Source: Phlebotomus papatasi (lineage: Eukaryota > Arthropoda > Insecta > Diptera > Psychodidae). From it: a stretch of DNA of 64,000 nt. The stretch covers positions 5,952,001 through 6,016,000 of the forward strand of contig NC_077223.1 in NCBI RefSeq assembly GCF_024763615.1, written 5' to 3'. This document shows, one piece after another, positions 32,401-43,247 of the stretch (position 1 is its first letter; each line of letters starts with the position of its first letter). The translations under genes and the position numbers were made by a program. The notes beneath the pieces were generated by a model, which was not told where the DNA came from, did not search any database, and was given only the letters and a program-made list of their open reading frames with translations.

Positions 32401-33109
32401 TATTGATTGGTATTGGTTAAGCAAGACGCTGTTGCTATTTGACTTTAGACTTGGAAAAGGAACAGTAAGGTCTTTGAAGGTCATAATAAGGATTTGACGG
32501 TCAATGGGACTCTGTCCTGATTAGAGCGTTTTATTTTAAGGAAATACACCTACTCCACCATTTTCCACAACCGGTGCCACGCCAACACCACCAGTATCCA
32601 CTACCGGAGCTCAGCCTACTCCACCAGTGTCTACAACTCCTGATGGTAGTGAAACAGGAACACCACCAGAGGTAACCACGGAGAGCACAGAGGAGACAAC
32701 CACTGGAGTAGAGACGGGTACTCCACCTGAGGTAACCACGTCTGAACCTGGTACAACAGGTGCAGAAACTACGACAACCACAACAACTACGACAGTAGTC
32801 CCAACAACCACCACGGGAATACCAACAGGAACTCCGCCAGAGGTTACAACAAGTACAGGAGGAACCGCAACTCCACCAGAGGTCACAACACCCGGTGTTA
32901 CACAACCCCCAACAACACCAGGACCACCAACTTGTCCACCAGATGGCATCCACTACTTCCCTGATCCCCAGGCATGCAATCGTTTCTTCCTGTGCCAGAA
33001 TGGCCAGTTGATCCACATGATGTGTGCTCCTGGGCAGATCTTCGATCAAACATATCTTCGTTGTCGTCACGACGGCGTTTGTCAGTTGTTTGGCTGGCTT
33101 CAAGATTAG
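26412..33109 (+). CDS. secreted peritrophin-like mucin with two CBM14 chitin-binding domains
   Basis: Predicted exons 26412-26418, 26485-26602, 26679-26989 and 32541-33109 with GT-AG introns in phases 1, 2 and 1. The total is 1005 nt (334 residues plus stop at 33107-33109). Residues 1-20 form a signal peptide (MKRLACWLLVCLGSVATVLG). CBM14 domain 1, residues 26-77, has the six-cysteine spacing C-x13-C-x5-C-x9-C-x12-C-x7-C; it is split between exons 2 and 3. A Thr/Pro/Glu-rich linker follows with PTPPFSTTG- and TPPEVTT-type repeats, a likely O-glycosylated mucin stretch, then CBM14 domain 2 near the C-terminus (C-x13-C-x5-C-x9-C-x12-C-x5-C). Such proteins bind chitin in the peritrophic matrix or cuticle outside the cell; the two-domain layout suits cross-linking fibrils. 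Intron 3 is 5.55 kb and full of transposons. The 7-nt first coding exon is the least certain part. Confidence 0.88.
26990..27229 (+). other. start of peritrophin intron 3
   Basis: Noncoding intron sequence beginning GTTCAC. It includes GGCAAAGCGT…GCTTTGC and ATGCTCGAACTC words that recur at about 28170-28200. Confidence 0.5.
27230..28175. repeat. dispersed repeat inside intron 3, two units
   Basis: Two tandem copies of the family described at 22428-23110 (CCGATGCAGTCGGGTTC, TGGCGAATTTTCCGGTCATA, ACCTATTTTTGGGGGATAGG). It ends in a small hairpin CTGCTC…GAGCAG followed by TAAAA at about 28140-28167, an end also present at 31155-31183. Confidence 0.65.
27525..27548 (+). repeat. 24-base poly-G run
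   Basis: Uninterrupted G from 27525 to 27548 within the dispersed repeat in intron 3, on the transcribed gene's coding strand. The equivalent place in other copies has 16 G (23011-23026) or mixed G/A. Able in principle to form G-quadruplex; length may vary between individuals or be a sequencing artefact. Confidence 0.85.
28176..28629. other. intron 3 repeat-flank sequence
   Basis: AT-rich. A possible TIR pair, AGTAAGGTGGGGTAA near 28347 and its approximate inverse CGACCTTACTTTTTT near 29915, would make a host element into which the piggyBac-like element at 28634 later inserted. Weak evidence. Confidence 0.3.
28634..29715 (-). mobile_element. piggyBac-like element with TTAA duplication
   Basis: TIRs CCCTCTAACGG and CCGTTAGAGGG (inner end as CGTTAGAGGG) flanked by TTAA at 28630-28633 and 29716-29719, the piggyBac signature. 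Subterminal hairpins GACCGCC…GGCGGTC occur near 28775, 29320 and 29690. A minus-strand 62-codon frame (28994-29182) is acidic (MSKMVDFCELIEIDKEADFN, then SDDEF), like the N-terminus of piggyBac transposases, but the catalytic part is missing, so this is an internally deleted copy. Confidence 0.85.
28994..29182 (-). pseudogene. truncated piggyBac-like transposase N-terminus
   Basis: Open frame of 62 codons rich in Asp/Glu beginning MSKMVDFCELIEIDKE. Acidic N-termini with a DDEF/DDE-like motif are usual in piggyBac transposases. It ends well before any DDD catalytic region. Assignment depends on the surrounding TTAA-flanked element. Confidence 0.45.
29720..30053. other. intron 3 sequence between piggyBac-like elements
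   Basis: AT-rich, noncoding. AGGTGTTCCC near 29885 is the inverse of GGAACACCT near 28612, consistent with both belonging to one older host repeat split by the 28634-29715 element. Confidence 0.35.
30058..30581 (-). mobile_element. short piggyBac-like element (diverged copy)
   Basis: Ends CCCTCTAACG and CCGTTCGAGGG flanked by TTAA (30054-30057, 30582-30585). The interior aligns with the ends of 28634-29715 (TTTGGGCGTCAGGTG, AAATGAGTTCAA, ACTGAGGA) but lacks the frame and the GC hairpins. Confidence 0.75.
30586..31183. repeat. dispersed repeat copy, diverged
   Basis: From about 30730, related to the 22428/27230 family: ACCGATTTATAAACATGG, AAAAACATGGTTTTGAGAAGG, a G/A-rich tract, GATCCCCCGAAGG. 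It ends CTGCTCTACC…GTTCGAGCAGTAAA at 31153-31183. Confidence 0.55.
31186..32089 (+). mobile_element. TA-flanked DNA transposon, 904 bp (copy 1)
   Basis: Left end GGGTAGAGTAAGACCTTTTC, right end inverted GGGTAGAGTCAGTACTTTTT; TA at 31184-31185 and 32090-32091. TTTTCGCCAC words repeat four or more times near both ends. A second copy, 912 bp, lies at 61946-62857. A minus-strand frame (31301-31585, counterpart 62058-62276) is shared but carries no known domain. Confidence 0.82.
32092..32540 (+). other. end of peritrophin intron 3
   Basis: Noncoding; includes an ACCGATGTATAAAAAATTAA word related to the dispersed repeat. It ends with the acceptor TTATTTTAAG at 32540. Confidence 0.5.
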
Positions 33110-33256
33110 AGTCTTAGACACGAGACACAACAGAATCACAACACAGAATAAGACACTCCTGGTTACCAGACAGGAAGCTGGCCACCAGACAGAGACACCA
33201 CAGATATCACACAACACTGAAACACATAACAATTTTTCTTTCTCTTGTAATATTGT

Positions 33257-33262
33257 AATAAA
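33257..33262 (+). terminator. polyadenylation signal of the peritrophin gene
   Basis: AATAAA 148 bases after the peritrophin stop codon. Confidence 0.65.
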
Positions 33263-35384
33263 TTATGGTATTAACATTAGAGACTATTTAATAGCTTAAT
33301 TAATATAATCGTGTAAAGATGTTTTTCGACGATTAGCGAGAAATTGTCTGCACTGCTATACGTAAAAACGTCAAAATTCTCTGACATAGGGGAAACGTCT
33401 AGTATCGTTAGATCCAAATGATGAGATGAAATGAGTGTCGGCTCTTCTCGCATTGTCGACTCGTTATTGTGACACTTTGGGACAGTGCAACATAACCTCA
33501 CTCTCGCTTGTTTTGATTTTGCAATCGGAGTTCTTTCAGTGATTTAATTGATTTTGTATTAAAATACAATCTCAGAAATATTTTTTTCATGGAAAGTGTG
33601 ATATTAAGGTAACTGAACATTCATATTGCGCGAGAAGGTACAAAAGTTTTGGTATCAAAGTCACTCTTTGGAGCTTCCGGAAGATGTGTAAGTAATAAAT
33701 TTTCACTGATATAAAAATGTATTTAATCACACGTATCTTCTTTATTTGCGGTTTTGTGGTAGTTTATATTTAGTTGTCAAGGAAGGGCAGAAGCTTCGAT
33801 GAAAACTAACGAATCTGTGATCATGCCCAACAACTCATGAGTTCCTGCTGGACAGATTCAATTTAATCATCATACATAAGAAATTTCTTCTATAACTTCC
33901 TGGACAGCAGTGCCTCAAACATGACACCGAGCATGTCTAATGAGCCCTTCCCGGTCGGTGCAAGGATAAATTTGTGATGGATTGAACACTATCAACATAA
34001 TTATAACTTTGCGCATTCGATTTGGCCTAGAATATTTCAAATTCAAACAATTCCATATTTCATGGTTGGCCCAGAATGAATAAAATTTCACAAGAACTAT
34101 TATTTATTACTAAAAAAAAATTATAAAGAGGATTTAAGGGAATAAAAATGGTATTTACTTACTAAAAAATGTAAAATTTTCACTAAATTTCACCTCGAAA
34201 GTACAAATCGACAGCTCCAGAGGTGTCGATAAATTAGTGGCGAGAATTATCGACACTAGCGACAAAAAATGCAAGTTATCATCTCGATTGTGCATAATCG
34301 ACACTCGACAGTAGCGATGGGACAATTAGACAGAGTTATCATTTCACCCCAGGTTAGAGTTCAGTAAATCCAGAAAGCTTATTTTCCAAATTCAAACTTT
34401 TTTTTGGAAAATCTTGAAATCTTAAATGATTTATTATTCTGGGATATTACCTGTTTATTTTTGCGTAAGCTTGGTACTCAATTTCCGATTTCGGATTGCA
34501 AAAATCCTGCAAGGCTAAAATGGTTTGTAACAGCTTTTTCTGAGTATAATTCGCAAAAAATTCAACATTAGAAAGCTAGCCCGCGTTCGGAAGCTGGTCA
34601 TTTTTTATTATTATTTTTTTTTTTTTGGAAAACCAGTTCAGTAGTGGAGAAATTCTATAACAGTATGACAATATTATACGACCAATTTACAGAGCGATGC
34701 AACTTTATTTTCGTATCTTATAAGATAAAATGTCAAATTTTAAATTACCGTCGTTGCGGGTGACTTTTTTCGCTGTTTTTTAACTTTACCCTCTAAAAGT
34801 GGATAGTTAAAGTGAAGGGAGGGGGATTTTGAGTAAAATTATTTGTATTCAGTTGTGAATGAATGGATTTTGTGCCTCTAGCATTAATTTTATAAAATTT
34901 TACTATGTTTAAAAAAACTCAAGGAAAAAGGCTTGCACGTGGGATAAGGTGCGGGTGACTTTGCACTTTTTAATAAATACTAAAAAATCAACAATTTCTG
35001 ATAATAAACGACTATGAAGATCTTCACATCTAAGGGTAAGATGCACGAGATCTACAAGATGACATAATCGCCATCTTGATTTGACGTTTCTATCCGCCAT
35101 TTTGAATAACTGTCAAAACCTAAAACTGGTCTGATTGGGTTGAAATTTTAGTATGTTGTAGCTTATGTCAAGACCTTTTCAGAACGTATCTATGTTCCAG
35201 TCTACGTCAAGTATTTACCTAGATACAGAAGCTCAAAGTTTAAAATTTTGAAATATTCATATTTTGGCGATCTTTATTTTCTAATCGTGCATTTTAACAC
35301 ATAAACGAAATGCCTCAATAACCATTAAAAATGGTTGAGACCTTTATTTTATATATTTATTTACTCTTACATAATTAAAAATAA
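33263..35384. other. intergenic DNA, no gene recognised
   Basis: Short frames only, none with a domain. Noted: a cluster of ATCGAC/GTCGAT words at 34205-34320 (TCGACAGCTCCAG, GTCGATAAATTAG, ATCGACACTCGACAG), and repeated GCGGGTGACTTT at 34757 and 34951. These may mark old repeats. Confidence 0.35.
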
Positions 35385-35823
35385 TAATTTTTTAAAATTT
35401 TACCCTTGAACGGATAAGACCGCCCACAGGCGGTCTTCCTTTTTTTCTTCTAAAACTCTTACTTCTAGTTTTTTAACACTTATCAATTGAAATATACAAA
35501 CTAGAAAAACATATCTTTCAGGAAATAAGATTCTTACTACAGTTAGATTACTTTAAAATTTAAAACAATTTTTTTTACACTTGAAAATGCAAAATGTCGC
35601 GAGCGACATTTTGTTGTTTTTTCTCTGCCCTATCACACATAACTGAAGATTGTAAGCAAACGAAAGGTCAAAATGAGTTCAACTTCAGAAAATAAGTTAG
35701 TAAGACTATAACTGAGGACACTGTAGATATTTCAACTTCAAATAAGTAATATTATCGCAGTAAATGCGATTTATAGAATGACCGCCTGGAGGCGGTCTTA
35801 CCCGTTAGAGGGTTAGAGGGTTA
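35385..35823 (-). mobile_element. partial piggyBac-like element
   Basis: Almost identical to 29290-29719 (TTACCCTTGAACGGATAAGA, GACCGCCCACAGGCGGTC, CGCGAGCGACATTTTG, ACCCGTTAGAGGG). It ends with a duplicated TTAGAGGGTTAGAGGG before TTAA. The left part of the element is missing, so it is truncated. Confidence 0.75.
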
Positions 35824-36041
35824 AAACTTTCTCAACTTCAAACAAGATTCTGTGGCAATTACTTTAAAAAAGGAAATAAAAAAATCTGAGTGTAAATTTG
35901 GAGTGTCTAATCAACTCTCTTTAATAAATTATATAGTAAGTTTCTGGGCTCCTTGAAGCATCTTAGGGTTCCTTCTCATAAACAACAGGATGACTTGGTA
36001 AATTGGGTTCCTGAACTGACGAACGTCCCATTGTGAAAAAT
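35824..36041. other. spacer before the pogo-like element
   Basis: AT-rich, no feature seen. Confidence 0.4.
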
Positions 36042-36554
36042 TAGGGGAAGTTAGGGATGCTTCGCACGCGCGAACATTCAAACAATGCGAATTTTTTCTT
36101 TGTTTAAAAAGAGATGAATTTTCATTTCTTGAGAATAAGATAGATAATCATAAACCTTATCTTCACTGCAAAAATAGGCAGCCTAGCCCTTCTCTCCTAG
36201 GTTCTACGATCACAAATGCAAAATTGGCCTAAAATTGGTAATTTTGATGATGCACATTTCATGTGATTTTTCATTAATAAATTCATTTTCAGAAGAAATC
36301 ACTTATATCAGTGGATGAAGGGTTAATGTGGGTTGATACTTACGTAAAAACTTTTTGCGTCTGAGGGAAATTATTTTGAGAATACTGTATAATTGACAAA
36401 TGCTACATTTCGGTTAGGTTCAATCGCTTAAAATGTTATGGTTCGCACGCCCATCAGGCAACTCTAACTGGAAAATCATAACCTCACTAATAACCCATTT
36501 CTTATGTGAGTATATATTGTGATTTGGTCAAGAGTGCAAAAGATTCAAAGGATA

Positions 36555-38958
36555 ATGGAACAAGAAAAAAGAAAGAGGAGAGTGATTGATGAGAACCGTA
36601 TGGTAGCTGCTCTCACAGATGTCAAGAACAAAAGGATGACTCTACACAAAGCTGGCATTATATATGGAATACCGAAGTCTACCTTGTACTCTCGTTTTAA
36701 GAAAGTGGAACTTCTTGGAGAGGGAGGGGAAAACGGCCTGAAGATCACTGATCGATACAACAAATATGCAGCGAGACAGGTACTCACTGATGCTGATGAG
36801 GGACTCCTCAGCGCTTATCTTCGAGCCTCCTCACAACTAAACTATGGTCTCACTATGACACATACGAGAGAACTGGCCTACAGGTTCGCCGTATATCTGC
36901 AACGACTTCTGCCTTCGAGCTGGGAGCGAGAGGCCAAAGCTGGCAAAGATTGGGCGCGGGGATTCTTAAAGAGACACAGGTATATTTCTCAAAATCACAA
37001 GGTCTGGAAATCTTTAACATCTCGAGTGAAACTGAAATTATTGACTGTGTGAATGGGCTGGTTTGATCGAGGATGATCTACGAGTGTAGTATCCGGAAGA
37101 TAATTGATTATGTGGATGAGGAACTTAAATGTCATCTCTTCTCATTTTCTGATGGGATGTTAAATTAGCCTGTTTCTATTTCGAAATATTCATTTTCAGA
37201 GAGCTGTCCTGCCGGAAGCCGGAGAACACATCTATTGCAAGACACACAAGTTTTAATCCGGAAAATGTGTCTATTTATTTTCAAAACTTGGAAGAATTGA
37301 TGGACACCTATCATTTTGAGCCAGACAGGATTTACAATTTAGATGAGACTGGCCTCTCATGCGTTCTTGCAGCAAAGGAAAAGGTGTTGGGTTCAAGGAA
37401 TGCTAAACAAGTTGGAAAAATTGTTTCCGCTGATCGAGGAGAAAGCGTTACCATCGTTGGAATCGTCAATGCTTCCGGAGGTTTTATTCCACCTATATAT
37501 ATATTCCCTCGCAAGCGATTCCATGTAGATTATATGGATGGTTCCGTGGAAGGATCTTTTCCTCTCTTTAATCCAAAAGGATACATGGACACCGCTGCAT
37601 TCCTGAAGACCTTGGAGCACCTCGCGGTTCATGCAGTACCCTCAAAAGAGAGTCCTATTCTCTTAGTTCTCGACAGCCACTCATCTCACTTATCTTTGGA
37701 AGCGATTCTCTTTTGTAGAGAACGCAGTATACATATGGTTACATTGCCGCCTCACACATCTCATAAAACCCAGCCATTAGACTTGACGGTTTTTCAACCT
37801 TTCAAACAATACTGTGCAGCATCGTTTGACGAGTGGGTTAGAGCTGGTAACACAATCACTATCCAAAATATTGCTAAACATTCAGCAATTCCCTTTATGA
37901 AGGGATTCAATTCTTCAAACATAAAATCTGGATTCCGGACTGCAGGCATTTATCCATTGAACAGAGAAAAGGTATTTGGACTCTTTCGATGCACTGAATC
38001 TGCTGGCTCACAGCAGTTACCGAGAGCTGTATCAGTAGACAATGATGTTGCTACTGAGACACACGTGGACTCAAGAACCAGATCTCAAATACCAATTGAT
38101 AAGTATGAGCCATTGCACCAGCCATCACTGGATTTGGTAGAGAGTTCTGAAAATTCAATAGATGTCGTGAGACATTCTGAAGTGAAGTTGCAGACCGCAT
38201 CCGATGATACCATTGTGATTCCAATAAAGGTGCAGAGTGAATCCGAGGAAGTGGCAAATGTGTCAGATTTTTCTAATTTACTGGAAGATACATATTTGCA
38301 TACCTCAGTAGCATCTTATATTTCTAATTTACATGCTTCAGCAGAGTTTCCCAAGAATGTGAATGATGATGAGGAATATTGCATGTTGGCAAATGATCCC
38401 AATTCTACAGAGTCACTGGAAAATCTGGAAGATATTAGACATCCTATGACTTTTGAGTTGCCATCTCACTCACCATTTGCCACTCAAAAAGACTGTGAAA
38501 CTGGGCATTCGTTAAATGAGGCGCTCGATCTCACTTCCAAGACACGACCTCAAATTGGCCAACTTCTACTTCGCAAGAGGATTTATCCGAATAGCGTCTA
38601 TCCTCTTGATCTCTCCACGCAATCGAACTGCACACCTGCCTCTACTCTCCGTTTTGGTGGTTTAGAGTTAATTAGGCCACTACAAACACCCGTCAATAAT
38701 GCTAAAAGGACGACAAAAACTCGAAAGATGGTGTCGACAATCGTCACTGGTTCTCCAGAAATGAGACGGAAGCAAGAGCTGGAGAAGGCAAAGCACCTCA
38801 AAGAGGAAAAAAAGAGGGAAAGGGAGATCAAGAAAAGGCTCAGGGCAGCCAAGAAAATCGACACGCAGATCAAAAGACGACTCAAAGAAGAGATGCAGGT
38901 TGAGGAAAAAATACCGCCCAAGAAACGGGGGCGCCCAAAAAAAATAACCACTAAATAA
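36555..38958 (+). CDS. pogo-like transposase (HTH-psq, CENP-B-type HTH, DDE)
   Basis: Exons 36555-36979 and 37200-38958 (intron GTATAT…TTTCAG, phase 2) total 2184 nt, 727 residues plus stop. Residues about 16-50 are a pipsqueak-type helix-turn-helix (MVAALTDVKNKRMTLHKAGI, then YGIPKSTLYSRFK). About 85-150 fit a CENP-B-type DNA-binding region ending at the exon junction in FLKRHR|ELSCRKPE. The DDE superfamily catalytic residues are visible as Asp190 (YNLDETG), Asp300 (LVLDSHSSH) and Asp336 (TQPLD). A long Ser/Glu-rich tail ends in an AT-hook-like KKRGRPKK that could serve DNA binding and nuclear import. It cuts and pastes the element at TA sites. Upstream frame begins with GTG at 36519; the first ATG at 36555 is the likelier start. 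Confidence 0.92.
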
Positions 38959-40272
38959 AATAATCCTTACTTTAATTTGTGTATCGTTCTCTTTATATTG
39001 TCTCGACATCTTTATCTTATTGATTCTTATTTTAAAAAGCTTCCCTAAATTCTGCTTAACTTCTTCAACTTAACAAAAAAAGTTCCTGCCTGGCTTCAGA
39101 AGGTAACTACACCAAATTCCTTTGCCTATTACAAGATCTTTAGCCATTCAACTCACGTGGATAGCATATACATGGACGATGTAAATAGCAGAAATGCTAC
39201 TCTCTTCAATAATATCCCAGCTCTTCCTTCCTTCCTTCCCTGGACCTTCCGACGAGGGCAGGGACTATGTCCCACTCTCCCCTGTGCCCTCCGTTGAGGG
39301 CACTCCATCTGTGGTTGAGTGAGTGGGATTTGAGGGTGGCTGAAGAAGCCTGGAGAATGTCCAAGGTTCTCTGTTAGTGATGGCTGGCTCAAAGGAAATA
39401 TGTCCAGGGAATGTCTGTTCGCTTTTCAGATATTGTTGTATGCGATTGCAGCAGTTCCATGTGGAAGACTTTTCACCCTTTTGAAAGAATCCACACACCG
39501 GCAAAATCCTTCCGGAAGCCCTTAAAGTCATGCGTCAGATTTTACTGCCAGTACACTAAAAGATATCAAAAACAAGAGTTGAAAGCATTTCCAATTACAA
39601 TTAGTAAAACCCAATACTTTACTCACCAAGCGTTTTTTCCAGGAATACCCTGAAGAGCAACTCACTAATTTATCAATTCAATTTTAAATGTAGAGACTGC
39701 TACTTTCACGAAAACAAAACAAAATTCGCTGTTTTGTGAAAAATAAACATAACCTCGTAATGCTTTTAGCAATTCAAGCAAAATCAGCTGACTTATTGTT
39801 AGGGTTGCCGTATTTGAATTTTTCACATTTCAGTCGTTTTTTGACATTTCACTTGTAAGTTTTTCAAGAGAAAAGGGTACTTTAGATAAATAAGAAAAAA
39901 AGTGTTTTATAGAACTTTTTTAGTGCAGTGATAAATTGAGGTGGTTCACAGGGCTTCAATCTAACGAATAGTAAATAAATTTTGATTTGGCATAAGATAT
40001 ATTCCGAGGAAAAATGTGATGACGAACCTATACCACCCATCGTGCGAATCTTGCCTGCGGAGGCATGGTTAGAACAAATTGTCATACTTTTTTCTTTTCC
40101 CTGTCCAGGGAAAATCAAGGATTCTGTGGCCGTGAGTAAGATATGCGTAGAAACCTGAAAGATCATAGATTGTTTTGGTGTAGCGCAATGCACAGTCGCT
40201 TTTAACGTTAAGTCAAAAAAAAATCTTGAAAATAGAGTTTGAGAAAGCGTGCGAACCATCCCTAACTTCCCC
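38959..40272 (+). other. 3' noncoding part of the pogo-like element
   Basis: No second gene. AATAAA-like signals occur soon after the stop (AAATAAAATAATCC overlaps it). Minus-strand frames at 39153-39531 show no domain. Confidence 0.5.
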
Positions 40273-40274
40273 TA

Positions 40275-42090
40275 GTTAACCAAAATCACATGCAAATTGT
40301 CCGAATAACAAAGAATTCGTTTTTAAATGTATTAAAAAATATTGTAATGAAAACAAAGACGATTAACTACTCTTGAGTGTTCAAAGAACACTCTTGAAAA
40401 GTAATAAAAACTTCAAATTTATATAAAAAAAAATATTGCACCTAATACTCAGAACGTCAGTGATTATACCAAACCTTTGTGAAATTATAGACGCTTCTGC
40501 AATGATTAATCAATTGACTAAAAAAGATTTTAGACTGTATTACTTAAAGTAATGTGATGAAAGATTTTAGAAAACACAGACGAACTTCAAATATGTTATG
40601 CCCAAAAGCCAGGGTATCCCTTTATGTTATGTAAATTTCACAAAGCATTTGCTTAACTTGAATTTACTTTAAACGAAAAGTCAAAACTTAGATATTTTCA
40701 GGGGTTCATTAAGTTATTTTAATTAAGTCTATACTGGTGATGACTAAACTAAACGATATACAAAATTTCAAGATAGTTTTCTGAGTTTTGGGAATAATGA
40801 TTTAACTAATTCGCAACTATAGTATTACACATCATACGCAAAATAGATTTTAAATAATTTATTACCGCTTAATTAGTATTAATTGTTGCCGAGAAAGGAC
40901 TTTTAGTCACATTTTTAAAAAGATCTGAGAAAATTAGCCCTACATAAGTAGAAATACATTTTACTGTTTTTTCTCGCTTCGCGGAAATAAAAAAATAGTA
41001 TAATAAATTATTTTTCTAAATTCCAATATACAGATTTTAATTATCTAGTCTTATTCACACGAATATACTATTTAAATCAGATTAATTTAAAAACATATTT
41101 CGTTCATTTTTTTCACAAAAATACTTGTAGAATAGTCATTTAATGACGTCTTTTATGCTACGTAATCAGCGAATTGAAACCTGATAGTTTATGCACAACA
41201 ATATAATTGTAACGATACGGTTCATATAGGACCTTTAGAAGTGTTTAAAGGTTTAACTAAGTATTTCTGTAAATAAACTATCAAATTCCAATCGACTGAT
41301 TATGTAACACAAAATGCGTCATCAAATCATTATTTTGCAAGCTTTTTGTTAATAAAAGCTCGAACGAAATATGCCATTAAAAAAAAAATAGAATGCGTAG
41401 ATTAGACATATATGTCAAATTTTGTGAAAAATGTATAATAGTTTCACTTATATTATATGACTAATTTTGAAATGAACAATTGTCAATTTATACATATTGT
41501 ATTGTAAAATGAAACACAATAAATGAGAAATTCCAACACAAATATATTGAAAGCTAAATTATTCTCGAGTTAGTTTTTAACAAATATATGTCTAATTTTG
41601 TAATACATGCTTCATAATTCATAAACCGAAATTAGACAATTTCGGTTTATGTAGACAGCAATATTCAATATCGAAAACTAAAATATTTATGTAAAATTTA
41701 GACATAAAATTTTTAGACATGGTGTATGGTAAAAACAGGCATAATGGGCTCTGGCGCCTATTTTAGTTTATATATGTTTAAATTTAATATAATTACTTTT
41801 AGCTTCACACTACATTTTTCTCAGTGAATATGGAAATACTCAGACTGTGAAACAAATGCTGATTCAGGCAATGAAACATATATCAAAAACATGGAACATA
41901 TGATATAAAACATAAAACATAAAATTTGATACACGAGACATAGAAATTAAGGATTACAAAAAAAACAAGGTTTCTCGAAAACTCAAAGTTAATGTATCCT
42001 TACTGTTTGGCTTTATCTATGTGAAATTTAACAATTTTATATCAGAAAAAGTAGTGGCATTAGCCATTAGATCTTCAAAATATCTTATGG
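40275..42090. other. AT-rich intergenic DNA
   Basis: No coding frame. CATTTTTCTCAGTG near 41813-41826 is the inverse of the CACTGAGAAAAAT end seen at 10015 and may be one end of a related MITE; no convincing partner end was found upstream. Confidence 0.35.
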
Positions 42091-42092
42091 GC

Positions 42093-42325
42093 ATAATGGT
42101 GCAATTCCAATATAAAATTAAAAAGTAAAGTCTTTTTCCTGACCATTTTTTTTGTTGAAACATTGCTCTTCTCAAGGGCTTCTACATTATCGACTTTTTT
42201 TATTGGTTCCTGTCTCGGCTGTTTTCTTAAGTCCTTTCTGTATTTTAAAATCAGCAAATAGTTATGACAGGAACCAACACTAAGAAAAGTCGATAATGCA
42301 GAGGTAATTGAGATATTCATGTCCT
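42093..42325. repeat. palindromic repeat, fourth copy of the 18731-19575 unit
   Basis: Starts ATGGTGCAATTCCAATATAA, then GGCTTCTACATTATCGACTT and TTGGTTCCTGTCTCGGCTG, and the inverse words GACAGGAACCAACACTAAG and GTCGATAATGCAGAGG. Confidence 0.6.
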
Positions 42326-42786
42326 AAAAATAATATTCAGGAGAAATGTTTCTCCATTTTCAATTTTTCTTGCAATCCTCAAATTTGATTAATTCAAAGA
42401 ATGTAAGACATGGAAACACAATACTTTAAATCTTTCCAAAACACATCAGCTTATCACTAGCTTTTGCTTCCGTTACATTACATTGATTACATAAATATCG
42501 ACCATTATTGTATCAATAGAAAATTGAACATATAATTTAATGCAATTTTATGAGAATTAGGGTCTGAGGAACGTCTGTTCGACGGGGAACCCTTATTAAC
42601 ACTTTTGTCAAAATGTTGAAAATCATTTAATGTATCTAGTAAAATATAAGTAATATAACGTTTTTTCTCTAATATATCTATACGATAAACATTTTTGAGT
42701 CAGAGTAATTTTTTGCGGATTGGGTACCTACACAAAGTTTTTTTTCATAATACATTTATACATAATAATAAGACATTTAGATATTT
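42326..42786. other. AT-rich spacer
   Basis: Nothing recognised. Confidence 0.4.
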
Positions 42787-43138
42787 AGAAGGTGTTTCGA
42801 GATTAATAATATAGCCGGGTGTTACGAGAGAAACCTCACGAATTCAACATAGAAAATTACATAAAGGAAAGTGGACTGTCCTTTGAATATTGCAAAATTT
42901 CTGTTATTTCCCGCAAGGCAAAAAATCAACTATTTTATTAATTAAGATAATAGAAAATAGTTAATAGTATTAACTATAGTTTATAGAATGGAATATTTGC
43001 TTTCGAAAATGCGAGAAATTTTTTTAAAAAAGTCAAAGATTGTTACATTCAAAGGCAGGTCACTTACTCATACATTCGGGAGATACTTAAGAAGCAAAAC
43101 AACTACCTTGCAGAATCAAGACAGATTTTGGGTTTTTA

Positions 43139-43243
43139 GATGGGAAAGGAGAAAATACCGGGAATAAGAACAAATCCTGGACTCAAGAGCAACTCAACAA
43201 GGTTTTGGAAGCCTTTCGTTGCGGTTCCACTTACACTATTTGA
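43139..43243 (+). pseudogene. pipsqueak-type HTH fragment
   Basis: In the frame starting GAT at 43139, just inside a TTTTTAG acceptor-like site, the plus strand reads DGKGENTGNKNKSWTQEQLN followed by KVLEAFRCGSTYTI and a stop. KSWTQEQL…LEA-R-G resembles the first helices of pipsqueak/CENP-B type DNA-binding domains of pogo-like transposases or BTB-psq factors. It stops before the recognition helix. Either a decayed transposase exon or chance. Confidence 0.4.
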
Positions 43244-43247
43244 GACG

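Larger units (their letters stand above)
36044..40272 (+). mobile_element. complete pogo-like (Tc1/mariner) transposon, 4.2 kb
   Basis: TIRs GGGGAAGTTAGGGATG…TTCGCACGC at the left and GCGTGCGAACCATCCCTAAC…TTCCCC at the right, with TA duplications at 36042-36043 and 40273-40274. It encloses an intact two-exon transposase gene. A further GGTTCGCACGC copy at 36430 may be an internal transposase-binding repeat. About 1.3 kb of 3' sequence without a second gene separates the transposase from the right TIR. All parts needed for mobility appear present. Confidence 0.92.

Noticed and set aside
32531..33232. Long minus-strand frames opposite the last peritrophin exon (233 and 112 codons)
   Set aside because: They are shadows of the Thr/Pro-rich coding strand: Val/Gly/Cys/Trp-rich translations with no domain, overlapping an exon with proven frame and cysteine spacing.
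37332..39009. Several minus-strand frames across the pogo transposase
   Set aside because: Antisense shadows of an intact transposase frame; no domains.
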